64,000 bases of DNA from Moheibacter sediminis (GCF_900176425.1 NZ_FWXS01000001.1:186001-250000), one strand, 5' to 3'. Numbered from the stretch's first letter, positions 1 to 9,141 are shown. The notes: generated by a model from the letters alone, not told the origin. Program-made: numbers and translations.

Positions 1-599
1 ATGACAGGCATTATAATAATGCACTGAAAAAAATCATCGATTATGACTCTGCACTGTCTTGTGTGGGACAGTTTTATAATGGGTATGAAACATTGCGCAA
101 TCTGGTCGGAATTTCTCCCGATATCGTTTTGATAGACATTAAACTTCCGGATAAAACGGGAATCGAGCTCGTTTCGGAACTAAAACCGATAATGGAAAAA
201 ACACAATTCATCATGTGTACCAGTTTTGAAGATGACAAGCACATTTTTGATGCTCTCAAAGCAGGCGCTTCTGGTTATCTGGCTAAGGGAGAAAGTTTGC
301 AAAAAATCATCGCATCAATCAAAGAATGCCATTCAGGCGGAGCACCGATGAGTTTTGGGATTGCTAACCGTGTTTTGCAGTTTTTCAGGCAGGAAGATAG
401 AAAAAAACCTTATCTGGAAGAACTGACCAAAACCGAAAATGAAGTACTCGAAATGCTTTCCCGCGGAATGCTCTACAAAGAAATCGCAGATCAGAAAAAT
501 GTAAGCATCGACACCATCAAAAAACAGGCTGGAAGCATTTACCGAAAACTTCATGTATGCAACAAAACGGAAGCTATTAATAAATTAAATAACAATTAA
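1..599 (+). CDS. LuxR/NarL-type response regulator, 5' end outside window
   Basis: The reading frame is open from base 3, so the gene starts upstream of the window and 198 codons are visible. The remaining receiver domain has the phosphoacceptor Asp in VLIDIKLPD (visible residue 45), the Thr-type position in MCTS and the conserved Lys in GYLAKGE. The C-terminal part (LTKTENEVLEMLSRGMLYKE and the following helix with DTIKKQ) is a LuxR-type helix-turn-helix, so this is a DNA-binding output regulator. It lies 12 bases before the next gene, in a run of four same-strand genes that ends with a histidine kinase, its probable partner. An ATG at 75 is not the true start because the receiver core begins earlier. 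Confident for family; target genes are inferred only. Confidence 0.9.
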   Translation, partial: DRHYNNALKKIIDYDSALSCVGQFYNGYETLRNLVGISPDIVLIDIKLPDKTGIELVSELKPIMEKTQFIMCTSFEDDKHIFDALKAGASGYLAKGESLQKIIASIKECHSGGAPMSFGIANRVLQFFRQEDRKKPYLEELTKTENEVLEMLSRGMLYKEIADQKNVSIDTIKKQAGSIYRKLHVCNKTEAINKLNNN

Positions 600-611
600 A
601 ATTTTGAATTT

Positions 612-1310
612 ATGGAAAATCAAGAATTAAACGATCTGCATTGTGAGCAAGTTAAAATTTACATAAAGAAACTGATAGATGAAATTCCTTGTGAGAAAAT
701 CAAATCCTCAGATTCTTTCTCAAAAAAAATCCTGGTAAAACCAATCACATTTCAGCAAGCTTTAAATAATAAAATTGCTCTTCAACAATATTTTGGCAAT
801 GATTTTTCATATAATTTCTATGTGAAAAAAGCTCAGATGAATAAGATGATAAGTGATAATGATACACTTTACATGCATATCTTTTTTATAAATGAAGTAA
901 GCATAGGGGCTAATAAATTAGGTGTCGTATTTAGGTTTTCCAACCTACCTGAATTCAATACTTCAATAAATTTAGGTTCAAATGAAAATGCATATTTTCT
1001 CCAAAACGGAAATGTCAATCAATTTGATAATACTTCACCTCAGTTTACCACCTTGCGATCTCAATTTCTCTCAGGCATTGGTTTACAGGCATCTAAGCCC
1101 AATACTTCTCTTACAGAATACATCACTTATGAGGTGGAAGATTTGAAAAAATTTGCAGGATTTGAACATGATTTAATTTTTGAATTAATGTGCACGATAC
1201 AGAATGGACAAAATAGATTAGGTTTACAAGTATTAATAAATGATACCGATAGAGTTCATCCTACTTTATCGAATATTGGCTATTATGATTTAGGACATAT
1301 TCGACCATAA
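612..1310 (+). CDS. Unknown soluble protein in two-component cluster
   Basis: A 232-residue protein with no signal peptide, membrane segment or lipobox, so probably cytoplasmic. I do not recognise the family. The N-terminal 60 residues look helical and charged; the middle is richer in beta-type stretches (MHIFFINEV, KLGVVFRFSN) and the C terminus ends in DLGHIRP. It starts 12 bases after the response regulator and ends one base before the 7-TM gene, so it is very likely cotranscribed and may be part of the signalling system. Base composition is a little more AT-rich than the kinase gene. Real gene by position and length; function unknown. Confidence 0.75.
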   Translation: MENQELNDLHCEQVKIYIKKLIDEIPCEKIKSSDSFSKKILVKPITFQQALNNKIALQQYFGNDFSYNFYVKKAQMNKMISDNDTLYMHIFFINEVSIGANKLGVVFRFSNLPEFNTSINLGSNENAYFLQNGNVNQFDNTSPQFTTLRSQFLSGIGLQASKPNTSLTEYITYEVEDLKKFAGFEHDLIFELMCTIQNGQNRLGLQVLINDTDRVHPTLSNIGYYDLGHIRP

Positions 1311-1311
1311 C

Positions 1312-1959
1312 ATGATTCTGAGCGTACTCTACAGTTTAGTATTGCTATTGGTATTTTTAAAATCATGGATTTTAAACCATAAATATCCTGTTAAGAAACA
1401 GAATTATCTTTTTTTCTATTTATTAATTTCTGCAGTTGTAGAGTTTACTTCTCTTATAATTTATTACATAAATCCTGATATAAATGTAGGAATGTTATAT
1501 AACATTTATGTGTGTACATGTATTTTATTCTTTTTTATCTTTTATCAAAGGATATTGACAAAAATATTGAAAATAATATCAACATACACATTCGTTTTCA
1601 CGGTTTCATATTTAGTGATTTTCACAAAAGTATCAGGATTTATATTTGATTATAGAATTGTTATTGCAGCAACTCTTTTCTCTATATTAAATACATTATT
1701 ATGGTTTTATCAAAAAATTAATTCTAATGATACGCAAAAGATAACCGAAGATCCATCATTTTGGATTTCAACTGGATTATTATTGTGGAGTGTTTTTTCT
1801 ATTTTTAGGATAGTTCCAATGTTTTTGTTAAGCAATATTGATGAAGAGTTTCACGAATTTTTGAGAATGGTTATGTATATTGTAAACATTATTATGTATG
1901 GTATGTTTTACATCGCTTTGCTGAAATATGAAAAAATAATACTCACTCCAACAACATGA
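1312..1959 (+). CDS. Seven-TM membrane protein, probable separate sensor module
   Basis: A 215-residue, very hydrophobic protein in which I count seven membrane segments (approximately residues 1-20, 28-51, 60-80, 85-106, 112-133, 150-172 and 183-206) with short loops. No enzymatic motif is visible. Its stop overlaps the start of the histidine kinase gene by four bases (ATGA), which usually means translational coupling, and the kinase itself has just one membrane helix and no sensor domain. The inference is that this protein supplies the sensing part of a two-chain receptor. It resembles in layout, not in recognised sequence, 7TM sensor regions that are normally fused to kinases. Function is inferred from context. 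Confidence 0.75.
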   Translation: MILSVLYSLVLLLVFLKSWILNHKYPVKKQNYLFFYLLISAVVEFTSLIIYYINPDINVGMLYNIYVCTCILFFFIFYQRILTKILKIISTYTFVFTVSYLVIFTKVSGFIFDYRIVIAATLFSILNTLLWFYQKINSNDTQKITEDPSFWISTGLLLWSVFSIFRIVPMFLLSNIDEEFHEFLRMVMYIVNIIMYGMFYIALLKYEKIILTPTT

Positions 1960-2750
1960 ATGAGTTGCCCTACGAAATAAAACTTACATATATCATTGTC
2001 ATTGCAATCATGCTGCTATTTGTAGGTTTCATCATTTTCGTGGTGATGACTTACAACCGAAAACAACTCCTTTTCCTCAAAGAAAAACAACTTCGGGAAG
2101 CGGAATATCAAAACTCCTTATTACACGAGGAACTGAAACGCCAGCAAGCCATACAAAAAGAGCGAGAGCGCATCTCTCACGATATGCACGATGAGCTCGG
2201 CGCCGGCATCTCTGCGCTTAAACTTCAGGTAGAATTCCTCAAACAAAAAGTCTCAGAAGAAGAAACCCAGCAAGACATGCACGAACTTCTTCAAACAGCA
2301 GAAAGCATGAACCTTTCCATGCGGGAAATGCTTTGGAGCCTGAATGTCGAAAATGACAATTTGGGTAATTTCGTGCAGTATCTTTGTAACTATGCCGAAA
2401 ATTTTTTCCGAAAAACCAACATTCAACTCAATTGCATTTATTCTGAAATTAATCCTGAAAAAAATATTTCATCTGAAATCCGAAGAAACCTTTTGCTCTG
2501 TGTAAAAGAAGCACTGAACAATATCTACAAACATGCACAAGCAAATCAAATCACTATTGAATTTCATCAGCTCGAAACATCATTTTCAATTGATATAAAA
2601 GACAATGGAAAAGGACTTCCCGCGGATTTGCAATACGGAAACGGATTCAGCAATATGAAAATCCGAATGAGAAATATCTCAGGTAAATTTGAATTCATCC
2701 CCCGTGTAAATGGACTTCATCTTCAGTTTTCGTTTCCAATTCCACACTGA
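1956..2750 (+). CDS. Sensor histidine kinase, HisKA_3/HATPase type, no sensor domain
   Basis: A 264-residue kinase. One membrane helix (about 11-32) is followed by a short charged coiled coil (36-70), the HisKA_3 dimerisation helix with the phosphoacceptor His78 in ERISHDMHDELG, and the ATPase domain with the N-box (LLLCVKEALNNIYKHA) and G-box (DNGKGLP, then GNGFSNMKIR). The N-terminal periplasmic part is only about ten residues, so it cannot sense on its own; the overlapping 7-TM gene is the obvious partner. HisKA_3 kinases normally phosphorylate LuxR-type regulators such as the one at the left edge of the window. The downstream secreted genes have a palindrome in their promoter and are candidate targets. 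Confidence 0.93.
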   Translation: MNELPYEIKLTYIIVIAIMLLFVGFIIFVVMTYNRKQLLFLKEKQLREAEYQNSLLHEELKRQQAIQKERERISHDMHDELGAGISALKLQVEFLKQKVSEEETQQDMHELLQTAESMNLSMREMLWSLNVENDNLGNFVQYLCNYAENFFRKTNIQLNCIYSEINPEKNISSEIRRNLLLCVKEALNNIYKHAQANQITIEFHQLETSFSIDIKDNGKGLPADLQYGNGFSNMKIRMRNISGKFEFIPRVNGLHLQFSFPIPH

Positions 2751-2753
2751 TTT

Positions 2754-2771
2754 ATTCCACAAAAGTGGAAT
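2754..2771. promoter_or_regulatory. Perfect palindrome, candidate operator
   Basis: ATTCCAC (2754-2760), AAAA, GTGGAAT (2765-2771): a perfect 7-bp inverted repeat. Its last base is the first base of the TTG -33 element of the next promoter, and a further ATTCCAC lies at 2739-2745 in the end of the kinase gene. No U-tract follows, so it is not a good terminator. The position suits activation by a dimeric LuxR-type regulator, possibly the one encoded in the preceding operon. This is inference. Confidence 0.5.
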
Positions 2772-2801
2772 TGATTGGCATCTTCACTGATTCTAATTTT
2801 G
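2771..2801 (+). promoter_or_regulatory. Flavobacterial-type promoter for secreted-protein operon
   Basis: TTG at 2771-2773, a 20-base spacer, and TAATTTTG at 2794-2801 match the TTG/TAnnTTTG pattern of Bacteroidota primary sigma promoters. The predicted start site lies about 20 bases before the ATG at 2828. Confidence 0.65.
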
Positions 2802-2827
2802 GGGTATAATATTAATATCTCAAAATC

Positions 2828-3220
2828 ATGAAAACATTATCCATTATCACATTGCTTCTATTTTTTTCATTAACTGTAAATGCACAAAATAAGCAAACTA
2901 AAACCGTTTATGCATTTTGCTATGCATACAATTACGATACTAAAATATTGTATGTATCCGATATTGTAAATGGCATTGTAGGCAGCGACACTTATTTTGA
3001 TGCCAGCAATACAAGTTTAGACTTACAATGGAACGCGAAATTTAAAACGGTAGTTGAAAAATATTTTAATTACAATAGAAACGTCACTGGATTTCCGCCT
3101 TTTAGCGATGATTATGAAACAGTTGACGGAGAGCGAACAAGAATTATAGGTAAATACAAACAGGAAGGCTTTGCTATACACCACATAAATTCATTTAGCT
3201 ACACCAATGAAAAACGCTAA
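2828..3220 (+). CDS. Small secreted protein of unknown function
   Basis: A 130-residue protein. Residues 1-20 are a clear Sec signal peptide (hydrophobic LLLFFSLTV, then NAQ as likely signal peptidase I site). The mature part of about 110 residues is rich in Tyr, Asn and Asp, with no recognised domain and one Cys in the AFCYAYN stretch. It is the first gene of a three-gene group (gaps of 12 and 17 bases) of exported proteins behind the promoter at 2771-2801. Likely periplasmic or surface located. Function unknown. Confidence 0.75.
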   Translation: MKTLSIITLLLFFSLTVNAQNKQTKTVYAFCYAYNYDTKILYVSDIVNGIVGSDTYFDASNTSLDLQWNAKFKTVVEKYFNYNRNVTGFPPFSDDYETVDGERTRIIGKYKQEGFAIHHINSFSYTNEKR

Positions 3221-3232
3221 AACTTAATTAAC

Positions 3233-4513
3233 ATGAAAACAAAACTACTATTACTCCTTCTGCTTTCCTTTGTAGGAGTTTTGGGGCAGACGGTATCTGA
3301 AAAAAGTATATTCAGTGTAAGCTTCCAAAAGGATACAATTAAAGTAGAAAAGGATTCAAAAGATATTTATATAAATATACCACTAAAAATAAAAATTATA
3401 GATGCTCAAGATTGGAATGAGCATACATTGGAAATCGAAATAGACCCATTAAACACCAATTTACCCGCAAGTGATTATATAATTTATGACACAAAATATG
3501 ATTTTAAAGAATTATCTAAAGATAAGGTAATTAATATATTGCTGAAAAAAGATACAATTAACGATAGAGATAGAGTGATAGTTCTGAAACTAAAAACAAA
3601 AAAGGGTATAACAGATGTAGGAGACAAAAATCTAGGTGACAATAAAGACATAGTAATTATTGTCAAGTCTCACCAAACAAAATATGAAGGGACAAATGAT
3701 TACAAAATACTGTCATATGTAGGAACTAATTTTGACATGGTAGAAGGGAAAACTAAAGCAAAGAATCTATTTTTTGCTACTAACATATTTCTCCCTCCGA
3801 TAAAAAATAAGAATAAGGTAGGGTTTTATTTTAGCTTATATGGAAATAGAACTATGAGTGATATAGATTCTACAGGAAATACACGAAGGACGTACAAGCT
3901 CAAACCTATTAGTGATTCAAGCCATATAAAATATACTTCTCAAAATAAAATGATAATTTCAAGAGTATCAGATAATATAGGTGTTCACCTTAGCCCACTT
4001 TTTAGAATAATCAAATCCTCTAATCACAATTTAAATTTGTATTACGCACCATCGTTGGAATTTATATGGAGAAAATCTAGTATTACAACAGAGTTTAAAA
4101 ATCCAAGTGAATTAGATTCTTTAGTTGTTAATACTCATATTCCCGGTATAATAATAATGGATAATATATCCAAAAGGGTTCAAAATGAATATGTATTCAA
4201 TTTTGGAGGTGTTGGATTATTTTTAGTATATGAAACCAAAGACTTTAGTTTTCGGATAAATTCATCAGTTGGCTATTCATCATACTTCTACCCAAGCAAT
4301 TTTTTAATTTCAAATCAACAAATGACGGAAAGAAAAAGTGATGTTTTTTTCTCTGGAAGAGCTTGGATAACAGAAAATAAAACAGGTATAACTCTGCAAA
4401 CAGAGATCATGAATACAGCAATTAATCCAAGGCCATTTTTTGGAGTTACATTATCCAAGGCATTTAAATTAGATCAACTCTCAACTATACTTGCCCCATT
4501 AACAAGCAGATAA
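3233..4513 (+). CDS. Secreted protein, probable outer-membrane beta-barrel
   Basis: A 426-residue protein with a strong signal peptide (MKTKLLLLLLLSFVGVLGQ). The mature N-terminal 110 residues form a beta-rich stretch ending in NDRDRVIVLKLKT, which recalls the end of a Calx-beta-like fold, though I cannot prove it. From about residue 150 to the end there are alternating-hydrophobicity strands with aromatic ends (KVGFYFSLYGN, LNLYYAPSLEF, NFGGVGLFLVYET, FSFRINSSVGYSSYFY), which suggests a transmembrane barrel. There is no T9SS sorting domain. It lies in the operon between two small secreted proteins and may present or anchor one of them. Specific function unknown. Confidence 0.72.
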   Translation: MKTKLLLLLLLSFVGVLGQTVSEKSIFSVSFQKDTIKVEKDSKDIYINIPLKIKIIDAQDWNEHTLEIEIDPLNTNLPASDYIIYDTKYDFKELSKDKVINILLKKDTINDRDRVIVLKLKTKKGITDVGDKNLGDNKDIVIIVKSHQTKYEGTNDYKILSYVGTNFDMVEGKTKAKNLFFATNIFLPPIKNKNKVGFYFSLYGNRTMSDIDSTGNTRRTYKLKPISDSSHIKYTSQNKMIISRVSDNIGVHLSPLFRIIKSSNHNLNLYYAPSLEFIWRKSSITTEFKNPSELDSLVVNTHIPGIIIMDNISKRVQNEYVFNFGGVGLFLVYETKDFSFRINSSVGYSSYFYPSNFLISNQQMTERKSDVFFSGRAWITENKTGITLQTEIMNTAINPRPFFGVTLSKAFKLDQLSTILAPLTSR

Positions 4514-4530
4514 ATTTAAATTTAATAATT

Positions 4531-4938
4531 ATGAAATTACCAATCACTCTCATCATCATCTTTTTAGGATTCGCAACTACATTCGCACAATCCGAATCAG
4601 AAACTCTGGAATGGCTCAATACCAAAAAAGCCGAAATTAGAAACATAGAAACCATAACCGTTTCTTATTATGAAGGTAAATTGAGCATTGATTCAGAAAT
4701 GCTGCATGCTTATGGAAACAACGGAGCTTTTACCAAAATAAATTGGGATACCATAAAAGACATCAAAGCAGATGGCAATTATACGATAACAATTGTTTCA
4801 AATTCCATGTACAATGGAGAAAATTCATACATAAAATTATACATCAGCAGCGACCTGACACCCAAATACTACAAAGCCCTCAAACACATGGCAGAACTCA
4901 AAGGTGCAAAACTTGTAAATAACAATCTCTTTGATTAA
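4531..4938 (+). CDS. Small secreted protein of unknown function
   Basis: A 135-residue protein with a signal peptide (MKLPITLIIIFLGFATTFAQ, cleavage after FAQ). The mature part has a WLNTKKAEIRNI helix, then several short predicted strands (ITVSYYEGKLSI, YTITIVSN, YIKLYISS) and a final helix. No known motif. It is the last gene of the three-gene group and a hairpin lies 28 bases after its stop. Codon use is more GC-rich than in the barrel gene before it. Function unknown. Confidence 0.72.
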   Translation: MKLPITLIIIFLGFATTFAQSESETLEWLNTKKAEIRNIETITVSYYEGKLSIDSEMLHAYGNNGAFTKINWDTIKDIKADGNYTITIVSNSMYNGENSYIKLYISSDLTPKYYKALKHMAELKGAKLVNNNLFD

Positions 4939-4966
4939 AAAGGAGATTACTCTCTAAACTTTTCAA

Positions 4967-5011
4967 AAGTCCTTTCACTTTGAATTCTTAGAATGATTAG
5001 AGAAAGGACTT
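4967..5011. terminator. Long hairpin between converging genes, likely bidirectional terminator
   Basis: AAGTCCTTTC (4967-4976) pairs perfectly with GAAAGGACTT (5002-5011); a smaller ATTC-TTA-GAAT hairpin sits in the loop. The right arm includes the stop codon of the minus-strand gene. U-tracts are weak on both sides. Confidence 0.5.
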
Positions 5012-6287
5012 ACCCAAACCTATCAAAATGCGCTTTCTCCAATTCCTCCCTGTGTTCAGGATGCGCGATGCTGATCAGCATTTTACTGCGTTGCTCCAGA
5101 TTTTTACCATATAAGTTCACGATGCCATACTCAGTAACGATGTAGTGTGCGGGGCCTCTTGTAGTTACGACCCCTGCACCTTGTTTCAGTAATGGAGTAA
5201 TTCTCGAAACACCTTTATTCGTAACAGAAGGAAGTGCAATAATTGGTTTTCCTCCCTCCGAAAGTGCCGCACCGCGCATAAAATCCATTTGACCACCGAT
5301 GCCCGAATATTGATAAGTTCCAATCGAATCTGCACAAATCTGTCCCGTTAAATCTACTTCCAAAGCACTGTTTATAGCAACCACTTTTGGATTTTGACGG
5401 ATGACCGTTGCATCATTCGCAAACGAAACATTCATAAAAGACAAACTCGGATTGTCATGCACAAAATCATAAACCTTTCTCGTTCCCGCAACAAAAGACG
5501 TTACCGTTTTCCCACGAAGTATTTTTTTCTTTTCATTATTAATGACCCCGGTTTCAACCAACGGAACCACCCCATCCGAAAACATTTCCGTATGGATTCC
5601 CAAATCCCTGTGATTCCCCAAACAGTTCAAAACCGCATCCGGAATCGCACCGATTCCCGCCTGCAAAGTCGAACCATCTTCAATTAATCCTGCAACATTT
5701 TCTCCAATTTTAGTGATGACATCATTTATTTTACTGCCATAATCCACCGAAGGAAGTTCCGCATCGTGCCAAACCATCGCAGAAAATTTAGACGCATGAA
5801 TCGGAGAATCTCCCAACGTCCTCGGCATTTTTGGATTCACCTGCGCAATTACTTTTTTAGCAGTTCTTACCGCCGTCCAAGCCGCATCTACAGAAGTTCC
5901 CAAACTGCAGTAACCGTGATTATCCGGTGGAGAAACTTGAACGATTGCCACATCCAACGGAAAATATCCATTGGTAAACAACAAAGGAATTTCACTCAAA
6001 AATATCGGTACATATCCACCATAAGAACTATTTGCCCATTCACGTATATTCGCAGAAACAAACAAAGAATTTAACTTAAAACTATTCGTCACACCCGGTT
6101 GTTTCCAGTCTAGATCTCCAAACATGCTGATAGAAACCAGTTCCACATTTTGGATTTCCCCTGCTCTTCTCAGCAATGCATTTAGAAGGTAAAGAGGTGT
6201 CGCCGCGCTCCCATGAATAAACACTCTTTCTCCACTGTTGACCGTATTTACAGCTTCTTCAGCAGATATATATTTAAAATCTTTCAT
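5010..6287 (-). CDS. Acetyl-CoA hydrolase/CoA-transferase family protein
   Basis: A 425-residue member of the class I CoA-transferase/acetyl-CoA hydrolase family (4-hydroxybutyrate CoA-transferase-like). The N-terminal domain has the HGSAATP loop; the second half has the glycine-rich ADSIGTYQYSGIGGQMDFM region and LPSVTNKGVSRI typical of the family. The probable catalytic Glu that forms the glutamyl-CoA intermediate is Glu234 in GIHTEMFSDG. Members move CoA between short-chain acyl groups and acetate or succinate; the substrate cannot be read from the sequence. Length is normal for the family. It stands alone on the minus strand, divergent from thrS, and is probably cytoplasmic. Confidence 0.9.
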   Translation of the reverse strand: MKDFKYISAEEAVNTVNSGERVFIHGSAATPLYLLNALLRRAGEIQNVELVSISMFGDLDWKQPGVTNSFKLNSLFVSANIREWANSSYGGYVPIFLSEIPLLFTNGYFPLDVAIVQVSPPDNHGYCSLGTSVDAAWTAVRTAKKVIAQVNPKMPRTLGDSPIHASKFSAMVWHDAELPSVDYGSKINDVITKIGENVAGLIEDGSTLQAGIGAIPDAVLNCLGNHRDLGIHTEMFSDGVVPLVETGVINNEKKKILRGKTVTSFVAGTRKVYDFVHDNPSLSFMNVSFANDATVIRQNPKVVAINSALEVDLTGQICADSIGTYQYSGIGGQMDFMRGAALSEGGKPIIALPSVTNKGVSRITPLLKQGAGVVTTRGPAHYIVTEYGIVNLYGKNLEQRSKMLISIAHPEHREELEKAHFDRFG

Positions 6288-6360
6288 GATTAATTTTCAG
6301 AATTATTCAAAATTACTCATACTTATCGTTTTATTAAATGATGTATCTCACTAAAACTCG

Positions 6361-6368
6361 TAAATTTG
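6361..6368 (+). promoter_or_regulatory. -7 element of thrS promoter
   Basis: TAAATTTG is a perfect TAnnTTTG element 20 bases before the ATG at 6389. No TTG lies at the expected -33 distance. Because it is inside the longer possible reading frame from 6338, it argues against that earlier start. Confidence 0.6.
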
Positions 6369-6388
6369 CACCTTTAAAAATTAATAAA

Positions 6389-8311
6389 ATGATCAACATT
6401 TCACTTCCGGACGGGAGCATCAGGCAATATGAGAGCGGAGTAACTCCGATGGACATTGCGCTGAGCATTAGCGAAGGACTGGCGCGCAACGTGCTGTCCG
6501 CATTGGTAAACGGCGAACAAGTTGAAGCTTCAACAACGATCACCCAAGACGCTACCGTTCAGTTATTGACGTGGAATGATGATATGGGTAAAAAAGCATT
6601 TTGGCATTCTTCGGCTCACTTGTTGGCGCAGGCAATTATGGAATTTTATCCAAATGCAAAACTGACAATCGGTCCTGCAATCGAAAACGGATTCTATTAT
6701 GACGTTGATTTTGGCGATGAAACTTTTTCTGAAAAAGACTTTGAAAAAGTAGAGAAAAAAATGCTCGAAAATGCTCAGAAAAAATCTGAATTCAAATTGC
6801 ATCCTGTTTCCAAATCGGATGCTTTGAAGGAATACGCAAATAACGAATACAAAACAGAATTAATTCAAAATCTAAACGACGGAGAAATTACTTTCTGTTC
6901 ACACGATAATTTCACGGATTTATGCCGTGGGGGTCACCTTCCAAATACCGGATTTGTAAAAGCAGCTAAAATTTTGAACGCTGCCGGAGCTTATTGGCGC
7001 GGTGACGAAAAGAACAAACAATTGGTTCGCGTTTATGGAATTACATTTCCAAAACAAAAAGATTTAACCGATTATTTAAATCTTTTGGAAGAAGCCAAAA
7101 AGCGTGACCATAGAAAATTAGGGAAAGAATTAGGTTTCTTTACTTTTTCTGAAAAAGTAGGACAAGGTTTACCACTTTGGTTGCCAAAAGGAGCTGCTTT
7201 GCGCAGAAAACTTGAAGCATTTCTGATGAAAGCCCAACAAAAAGCCGGTTACGAAATGGTCGTTACGCCCCACATTGGTGCAAAAGAGTTGTACGTAACT
7301 TCTGGTCACTGGGACAAATATGGGAAAGACAGTTTTCAACCTATCAAAACACCACACGAAGGGGAAGAATTTATGTTGAAACCCATGAATTGTCCACACC
7401 ACTGCGAAATTTATAAATCGGCTCAATGGTCGTACCGCGATTTACCAAAACGTTATGCGGAATTCGGAACGGTTTACCGTTATGAACAAAGTGGAGAATT
7501 ACATGGGTTGACACGTGTTCGCGGATTTACACAAGATGATGCACATCTTTTCTGTATGCCCGATCAGTTATTGGAAGAATTTAAAAATGTAATTGATTTG
7601 GTACTTTATGTCTTCAATTCACTTGGTTTTGAAGATTTTGTAACGCAGGTTTCCTTACGTGATCCGGACAACAGAGAAAAATATATCGGTTCCGATGAAA
7701 ACTGGGAAAAAGCAGAAAATGCAATCATCCAGGCAGCCAACGAAAAAGGTTTGAAAACTGTGATTGAATACGGCGAAGCAGCATTCTATGGTCCAAAATT
7801 GGATTTTATGGTAAAAGATGCTTTGGGCAGAAAATGGCAATTAGGAACCATTCAGGTAGATTACAATTTACCTGAAAGATTTGAATTAAGTTATATCGGA
7901 GCAGACAACCAGGCACATACGCCGGTGATGATTCACCGTGCGCCGTTTGGTTCTATGGAAAGATTCATCGCGATTTTGCTTGAACACACGGCAGGAAATT
8001 TCCCGTTGTGGCTCGCTCCTGATTTATTTATAATACTGCCAATCAGCGAGAAATATCAAGAATATGGAGAAAAACTTTCTAGATTCTTAGAAAATTCCGA
8101 TATTCGCGGGCTGATTGACAATCGCAACGAAAAAACGGGTAAAAAAATCCGTGATGCGGAAATGAAAAAAATCCCTTATATGTTGATTGTCGGCGAAAAA
8201 GAAGCCGAAAATGGTACGGTTTCTGTTAGAAAGCATGGCGGCGGAGATTTAGGAGAAATGACAATGGAGGAATTCCGCAACATGATTACCAAAGAAATAG
8301 AAGTTAATTAA
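6389..8311 (+). CDS. thrS: Threonine--tRNA ligase
   Basis: A 640-residue class II threonyl-tRNA synthetase. Order: TGS domain (about 1-60, starting [14 protein letters not shown]), editing domain with [10 protein letters not shown], catalytic core with motif 2 ([20 protein letters not shown]), the zinc-ligand Cys in LKPMNCPHH and motif 3 ([13 protein letters not shown]), then the anticodon-binding domain to the C terminus. The start at 6389 was chosen because homologues begin exactly here and the promoter element lies just upstream; a frame from 6338 would add 17 unlikely residues. First gene of the thrS-infC-rpmI-rplT group. Essential, cytoplasmic. Confidence 0.97.
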   Translation: MINISLPDGSIRQYESGVTPMDIALSISEGLARNVLSALVNGEQVEASTTITQDATVQLLTWNDDMGKKAFWHSSAHLLAQAIMEFYPNAKLTIGPAIENGFYYDVDFGDETFSEKDFEKVEKKMLENAQKKSEFKLHPVSKSDALKEYANNEYKTELIQNLNDGEITFCSHDNFTDLCRGGHLPNTGFVKAAKILNAAGAYWRGDEKNKQLVRVYGITFPKQKDLTDYLNLLEEAKKRDHRKLGKELGFFTFSEKVGQGLPLWLPKGAALRRKLEAFLMKAQQKAGYEMVVTPHIGAKELYVTSGHWDKYGKDSFQPIKTPHEGEEFMLKPMNCPHHCEIYKSAQWSYRDLPKRYAEFGTVYRYEQSGELHGLTRVRGFTQDDAHLFCMPDQLLEEFKNVIDLVLYVFNSLGFEDFVTQVSLRDPDNREKYIGSDENWEKAENAIIQAANEKGLKTVIEYGEAAFYGPKLDFMVKDALGRKWQLGTIQVDYNLPERFELSYIGADNQAHTPVMIHRAPFGSMERFIAILLEHTAGNFPLWLAPDLFIILPISEKYQEYGEKLSRFLENSDIRGLIDNRNEKTGKKIRDAEMKKIPYMLIVGEKEAENGTVSVRKHGGGDLGEMTMEEFRNMITKEIEVN

Positions 8312-8324
8312 AATTATATAAACT

Positions 8325-8876
8325 ATCGCAATCAGAAGAAAAGGCGGACGTGGTCCGGCGCGTGTGATCAAAGAAGATCAACACAAGATTAATGGGAAAA
8401 TCACCGTACCTGAAGTAAGGGTAGTCGGTGAGGGTATAGAGCCCGGAGTTTATCCGACTCCAAAAGCTTTACAAATTGCTGAGGAAGCAGGTTTGGATTT
8501 GGTAATGATTACCGAAAAAGCCGTTCCCCCGGTTTGTAGAGTTGTGGATTATAAAAAATTCCTTTACGAACAAAAGAAAAAAGAAAAGGAATTAAAATCG
8601 AAACAACAAAAAGTAGTCATCAAAGAAATCCGTTTTGGGCCTCAGACAGATGACCACGATTATGAATTCAAAAAACGCCATGCGCGCAGTTTCTTGGAAG
8701 AAGGTTCTAAGTTGAAAGCTTATGTTTTCTTCAAAGGACGTTCGATTATTTTCAAGGATCAGGGAGAAATCCTTTTGTTGAAATTAGCGCAGGAATTAGA
8801 AGACATCGGAAAAGTCGAACAGCTTCCAAAGTTAGAAGGAAAGCGAATGATTATGATGATGGCTCCTAAAAAATAA
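8325..8876 (+). CDS. infC: Translation initiation factor IF-3, probable AUC start
   Basis: IF-3 binds the 30S subunit and checks start-codon pairing. The two-domain fold is clear: N-domain with the VVDYKKF segment, linker rich in Lys, C-domain with [17 protein letters not shown] and [12 protein letters not shown]. No ATG lies in frame near the conserved N terminus. A GTG at 8364 would remove the typical [10 protein letters not shown] start; reading from ATC at 8325 gives (M)[17 protein letters not shown], which matches the flavobacterial N terminus, and an in-frame stop at 8319 limits the frame. The gene therefore probably starts at AUC (183 residues), as infC uses AUU in enterobacteria. It follows thrS by 13 bases. 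Confidence 0.95.
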   Translation: MAIRRKGGRGPARVIKEDQHKINGKITVPEVRVVGEGIEPGVYPTPKALQIAEEAGLDLVMITEKAVPPVCRVVDYKKFLYEQKKKEKELKSKQQKVVIKEIRFGPQTDDHDYEFKKRHARSFLEEGSKLKAYVFFKGRSIIFKDQGEILLLKLAQELEDIGKVEQLPKLEGKRMIMMMAPKK

Positions 8877-8943
8877 GCGAAATTCGACCCTCAAAATTCG
8901 AATATCGTAAAAGAGAAACAAACGTTTATAAAAACATACAGTT

Positions 8944-9141
8944 ATGCCAAAATTAAAAACAAAATCAGGCGCAAAGAAGCGTTTTAAACTTACCGGAACA
9001 GGTAAGATTAAAAGAAAACACGCTTACAAGAGCCACATCCTTACAAAAAAGGAAACCAAACAAAAACGCAACTTAACCAAGACAGGACTAGTTCATGTTG
9101 CGGATGAGCCAAACGTTAAACACATGTTGAGATTGAAATAA
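8944..9141 (+). CDS. rpmI: 50S ribosomal protein L35
   Basis: A 65-residue, very basic protein with the L35 signature [20 protein letters not shown] at the N terminus and [16 protein letters not shown] in the middle. Length is normal. It lies 67 bases after infC and 92 bases before rplT, the conserved order. Component of the large ribosomal subunit. Confidence 0.97.
   Translation: MPKLKTKSGAKKRFKLTGTGKIKRKHAYKSHILTKKETKQKRNLTKTGLVHVADEPNVKHMLRLK

Noticed and set aside
6338-6388. Earlier start for thrS
   Set aside because: The added 17 residues do not fit the family and the TAAATTTG promoter box lies inside them.
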